Positions 6,601 through 7,926 of a stretch of 7,926 nt of DNA are shown one piece after another. Origin of the DNA: Bacteroidales bacterium (GTDB taxonomy: Bacteria > Bacteroidota > Bacteroidia > Bacteroidales > F082). Position numbers and translations under genes: made by a program. Each line of letters opens with the position of its first letter. Within the stretch, counting starts at the first letter, position 1. Where the stretch lies: assembly GCA_029933565.1 (NCBI GenBank), contig JAOZNY010000029.1:1592-9517 (forward strand). Reading direction: 5' to 3'. The notes under the pieces are model-generated. The model had not been told where the DNA came from and searched no databases. It saw only the letters and a program-made list of their open reading frames with translations.

Positions 6601-7119
6601 TATCTCACTCGGCAAAATGGGCAAAATGGTCGCATCAAAGATTATGAACTTTATATTACCGAAGATGAGTTTGACTGGGGTGAGCCTGTAAGCAGCGGTT
6701 CGTTTGAAAATACTTCTGCCCCGCAAAAGATTGAATTCCCCGAAGGAATTATTGGTAGGTATTTTCGCCTGCTGGCTCTTTCTGAAGTTAATGGCAATGC
6801 ATGGTCCTCAGCGGCAGAATTCACTATGGTGGGATGCACAGATATTACTTTTGGCCAGTCTGATAAAAATTTAAATGAGCAACTTATAGCATTTCCTGTT
6901 CCAAGTAATGGAAAGGTCTGTGTGTCGTTACCATCATCTTCTAGTTTTTCCTATCAGGTTTTCAATATTAATGGAAAATCCTGTTTACAGGGAAACATTG
7001 AAAAACAAAAAGAAAGCCATTCCTTTGATTTAAGTTCTTTTGTTTCAGGGATATATTTTATAAAACTTAGGGATGAAGATGGCGTTGTTTACAATGTTAA
7101 AGTTGTTATGGGCCAATAA
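3691..7119 (+). CDS. Secreted Asp-box (BNR) beta-propeller protein with PKD-like, F5/8 type C and T9SS type A sorting domains
   Basis: This 1142-residue protein has a Sec signal peptide (about 1-24, ending SLSASA before Q25). An unassigned, partly helical N-terminal segment (about 26-135) follows, then a long beta-propeller region (about 140-800) with nine Asp-box motifs of the form S/T-x-D-G-G-x-x-W. A PKD-like segment (about 818-892) ends in LSVEKNGETYSKT, then comes an F5/8 type C (discoidin/CBM32-like) domain (about 913-1049) with SFDNDPETIWHTRW, GRIKDYELYI and YFRLLALSEVNG. The tail (about 1066-1142: FPVPSNGKV, YQVFNINGK, FDLSSFVSGIYFIKL) is a T9SS type A sorting domain, so the protein should cross the outer membrane and be anchored at the surface or released. 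No (F/Y)RIP arginine motif of sialidases is seen, so a sialidase call is not supported. The gene lies 37 bases after the GH109 gene, with no terminator between. A glycan-binding or glycan-cleaving role is plausible but not shown; a VPS10/sortilin-like or GH74-like propeller is the closest structural analogy. Confidence 0.88.
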   Translation: MNKIISHISITLILIIVVSLSASAQTKYTPYDYIPGINRDYKPALQTTYPDWGKMLYQYPINFNEISKKFENYILTNKDEKSALIRYFKIWKRAIEPYVMPDGSIQLPDIESYYSKIKASQLETQIKSNDRDEANWTFLGPKETFWLNESGSTEDPSSCPWQVNVYSFDVAATDNDILYCGTETGFLNKTTDAGMQWQLLAPDYPFGGGVTAVSIHPNNSEIVYASAGNQIHKTIDGGQSWEPLLDNGELFYSNQLTIDTDNPQIIYSTSADGIHLSIDGGNTWVQKWDVASWDIEINPNNHNIIYALTKNNGNFALAVSTNGGQNFNLETSFPSSISEVSGGLLAVCPSSSNLLFVIMLSSNNTPYLYQGTLFGGNWTWELLATGQTPEFEMNNGQGFFDLALDVSPTNPNDILVGTTTLFKSTNGGSNFTAVGGYYGNFSIHPDIQDIKMLPNGNSWVSTDGGMNLTTDNFSSQTNYHVRVNEIIGSDMWGFDQGWNEDIAVGGRYHNGNTAVADFYQPKALRIGGAESPTGWVVQGKSRHVAFNDLGNGWILPPTAEDPPEGRFIFSKYPNMDEYGGRRGNLVTHPNYYGTFYLGENTGFWKSTDVGESYELLYTFPDRVRYLQISYNNPNVLYADVVGRGLYKSEDGGITWTLKPALCSSPNGSNYWKGKLFFAISPFDENLIYACLQNGTWTADIGKVFRSTDGGDSWEDWTGTITAFTKNIIVQPSDDQSEIVYLFTTSREGAVASVYYRTEGMDDWETFDAGYPAGMDVNLAMPFFRDGKIRVAGNAGIWESSLLQPDFTPIINPWAEREHFNCMLDTIYLEDHSIMNHDGANWTWSISPEPEYIENVNIRNPKVVLGNEGTYTVSLSVEKNGETYSKTIPDMITTTTCPSIDDCSNPAELPKEDWELIFVDSEEINYPGLATMSFDNDPETIWHTRWSTGSDPYPHEIQVDIGETYRIYSFTYLTRQNGQNGRIKDYELYITEDEFDWGEPVSSGSFENTSAPQKIEFPEGIIGRYFRLLALSEVNGNAWSSAAEFTMVGCTDITFGQSDKNLNEQLIAFPVPSNGKVCVSLPSSSSFSYQVFNINGKSCLQGNIEKQKESHSFDLSSFVSGIYFIKLRDEDGVVYNVKVVMGQ
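4255..5829 (+). repeat. Array of nine Asp-box (BNR) motifs in the secreted propeller protein
   Basis: Nine copies of the Asp-box pattern are readable in the translation: KTTDAGMQW (189-197), KTIDGGQSW (233-241), LSIDGGNTW (276-284), VSTNGGQNF (319-327), KSTNGGSNF (423-431), VSTDGGMNL (460-468), KSTDVGESY (605-613), KSEDGGITW (647-655) and RSTDGGDSW (705-713). Spacing between the closest ones is 42-44 residues, which fits one motif per propeller blade. The larger gaps (327-423 and 468-605) suggest blades without a motif or an inserted segment. A degenerate tenth copy may lie at 756-763. These are protein-level repeats; the DNA copies have diverged. Confidence 0.85.
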
Positions 7120-7149
7120 AATTAAGAAACCATTTAAAGCAAAAGCAAA

Positions 7150-7926
7150 ATGCCTAACTACAACTTACACCAGCACAGCCTTTATTCCGATGGCAACGCC
7201 CAACCGGATAAATATATTGAAAAGGCTACTGAATTGGGCTTTTCTGCTATTGGTTTTACCGAACATTCGCCTTTGCCATTCGATAATCCATTTTCGCTAA
7301 AACAGGAAAATGTTAAAAAATATATTGCTGAAATTGATTCGCTAAAGCAGATATATGATGGCAAAATAAAAATTTACCGTGCACTTGAAATGGATTTTAT
7401 TCCCGGAATGTCGGAAGATTTTGATTATTGGGCAAATGAATGCAAAACAGATTATCTGATTGGTTCGGTACATTTGGTTTCGCCCGGAAACGGAAATCCA
7501 CTCTGGTTTACCGATGGCCCCGATCCCAAAATATACGATGAGGGTATTCAGATTTTTTTTGGAGGGGATATCAAAAAAGCCGTGAAAACATTTTTCCATC
7601 AAACAAACCAAATGATAGAAACTCAGACATTTGATATTATTGGTCATTTCGATAAAATTAAAATGCATAATGCCGATAGGTTCTTCTCTGATAAAGACAA
7701 ATGGTACAGGGATTTATTGGACGAAACAATAGAACTAATCAAAAACAAAAACCTAATTGTTGAAATAAACACACGTGGCATTTACAAAAAACGCTCCGAC
7801 AAATTATTCCCCGATGGTTACGCTTTGAAAAGAGTAAAATATCTAAATATTCCTATTATAATTTCCTCTGACGCACACAAGCCTGAAGAAATAAATTCAT
7901 TGTTTGACTTTACTGTTGATTATTTG
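7150..7926 (+). CDS. PHP family phosphatase, histidinol-phosphatase (HisK/HisJ)-like, 3' end cut by the window
   Basis: The reading frame is open from ATG at 7150 to the last base (259 codons, no stop), so the gene continues past the edge, probably by only a few residues since HisJ-type enzymes are about 270 long. PHP metal-site motifs are complete: LHQHSLYSDG with H7/H9, GFTEHSP with E38/H39, ALEMDF with E80, IGSVH with H108, GHFDKIK with H166/D168, and ISSDAHKPEEI with D241/H243. The fold is a distorted TIM barrel holding three metal ions. Close relatives hydrolyse L-histidinol phosphate, the eighth step of histidine synthesis, in the cytoplasm; no signal peptide is present here. It begins 30 bases after the propeller gene, with an A-rich leader and no terminator between, so it may share that transcript. 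No other histidine gene is visible in the window, so another phosphate ester substrate is possible. Family secure, substrate less so. Confidence 0.85.
   Translation, partial: MPNYNLHQHSLYSDGNAQPDKYIEKATELGFSAIGFTEHSPLPFDNPFSLKQENVKKYIAEIDSLKQIYDGKIKIYRALEMDFIPGMSEDFDYWANECKTDYLIGSVHLVSPGNGNPLWFTDGPDPKIYDEGIQIFFGGDIKKAVKTFFHQTNQMIETQTFDIIGHFDKIKMHNADRFFSDKDKWYRDLLDETIELIKNKNLIVEINTRGIYKKRSDKLFPDGYALKRVKYLNIPIIISSDAHKPEEINSLFDFTVDYL

Noticed and set aside
6612..6629. Perfect 9-base tandem repeat (GCAAAATGG twice) in the discoidin domain
   Set aside because: It encodes QNGQNG in the loop before GRIKDYE, where discoidin domains normally have a similar Asn/Gly-rich stretch, so no special function is needed.
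3691..7119. Sialidase annotation of the Asp-box protein
   Set aside because: Asp boxes are shared by many propellers. The (F/Y)RIP arginine motif and an arginine triad pattern expected of sialidases are not seen.
7342..7668. 108-codon open frame on the minus strand inside the PHP gene
   Set aside because: The + strand frame carries the conserved metal ligands of the PHP family through this region, so the antisense frame is a by-product.
1..7926. tRNA, rRNA, CRISPR array, insertion sequence or attachment site
   Set aside because: The gaps between genes are all under 170 bases. No cloverleaf, regular repeat-spacer series, transposase or flanking direct repeats were seen.

Overview
The window looks like a piece of a Bacteroidota chromosome, probably an environmental or gut-type member of the Bacteroidales/Marinilabiliales. 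This rests on four things seen in the sequence: AT-rich coding DNA, A-rich leaders with no Shine-Dalgarno motif before the genes, a match to the Bacteroidota promoter pattern (TTG, then TAnnTTTG) before the third transcription block, and a large exported protein ending in a type IX secretion (T9SS) type A sorting domain. The genus is not determined. All six genes lie on the + strand and no gap between genes exceeds 170 bases.

Region 1 (1-2130) is a three-gene cassette: a DUF692 multinuclear non-heme iron oxidase (MNIO, HvfB/BufB-like), an overlapping DUF2063 partner protein (HvfC/BufC-like), and, after an 82-base gap, a small DoxX-family membrane protein (HvfX-like). In characterised relatives this set modifies cysteines of a small exported precursor peptide (HvfA/bufferin type), giving a copper-binding RiPP. 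No precursor gene is visible in the window. The first three bases are TAA, four bases before the MNIO start, so the precursor could end exactly at the left edge. The cassette is closed by a clear intrinsic terminator at 2198-2233.

Region 2 (2249-7926) begins with a Bacteroidota-type promoter and holds three closely spaced genes (gaps of 37 and 30 bases): a Tat-exported GH109 alpha-N-acetylgalactosaminidase-like enzyme of the Gfo/Idh/MocA fold; a 1142-residue secreted protein with an Asp-box (BNR) beta-propeller region, a PKD-like segment, an F5/8 type C (discoidin/CBM32-like) domain and a T9SS sorting domain; and a PHP-family phosphatase resembling histidinol-phosphatase that runs off the right edge. 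The first two suggest extracellular or periplasmic handling of GalNAc- or galactose-containing glycoconjugates. The role of the PHP enzyme in this setting is unclear.

The most interesting items are the MNIO cassette, whose peptide substrate should lie just outside the window, and the pairing of a Tat GH109 with a large T9SS Asp-box protein that lacks a recognisable sialidase motif.
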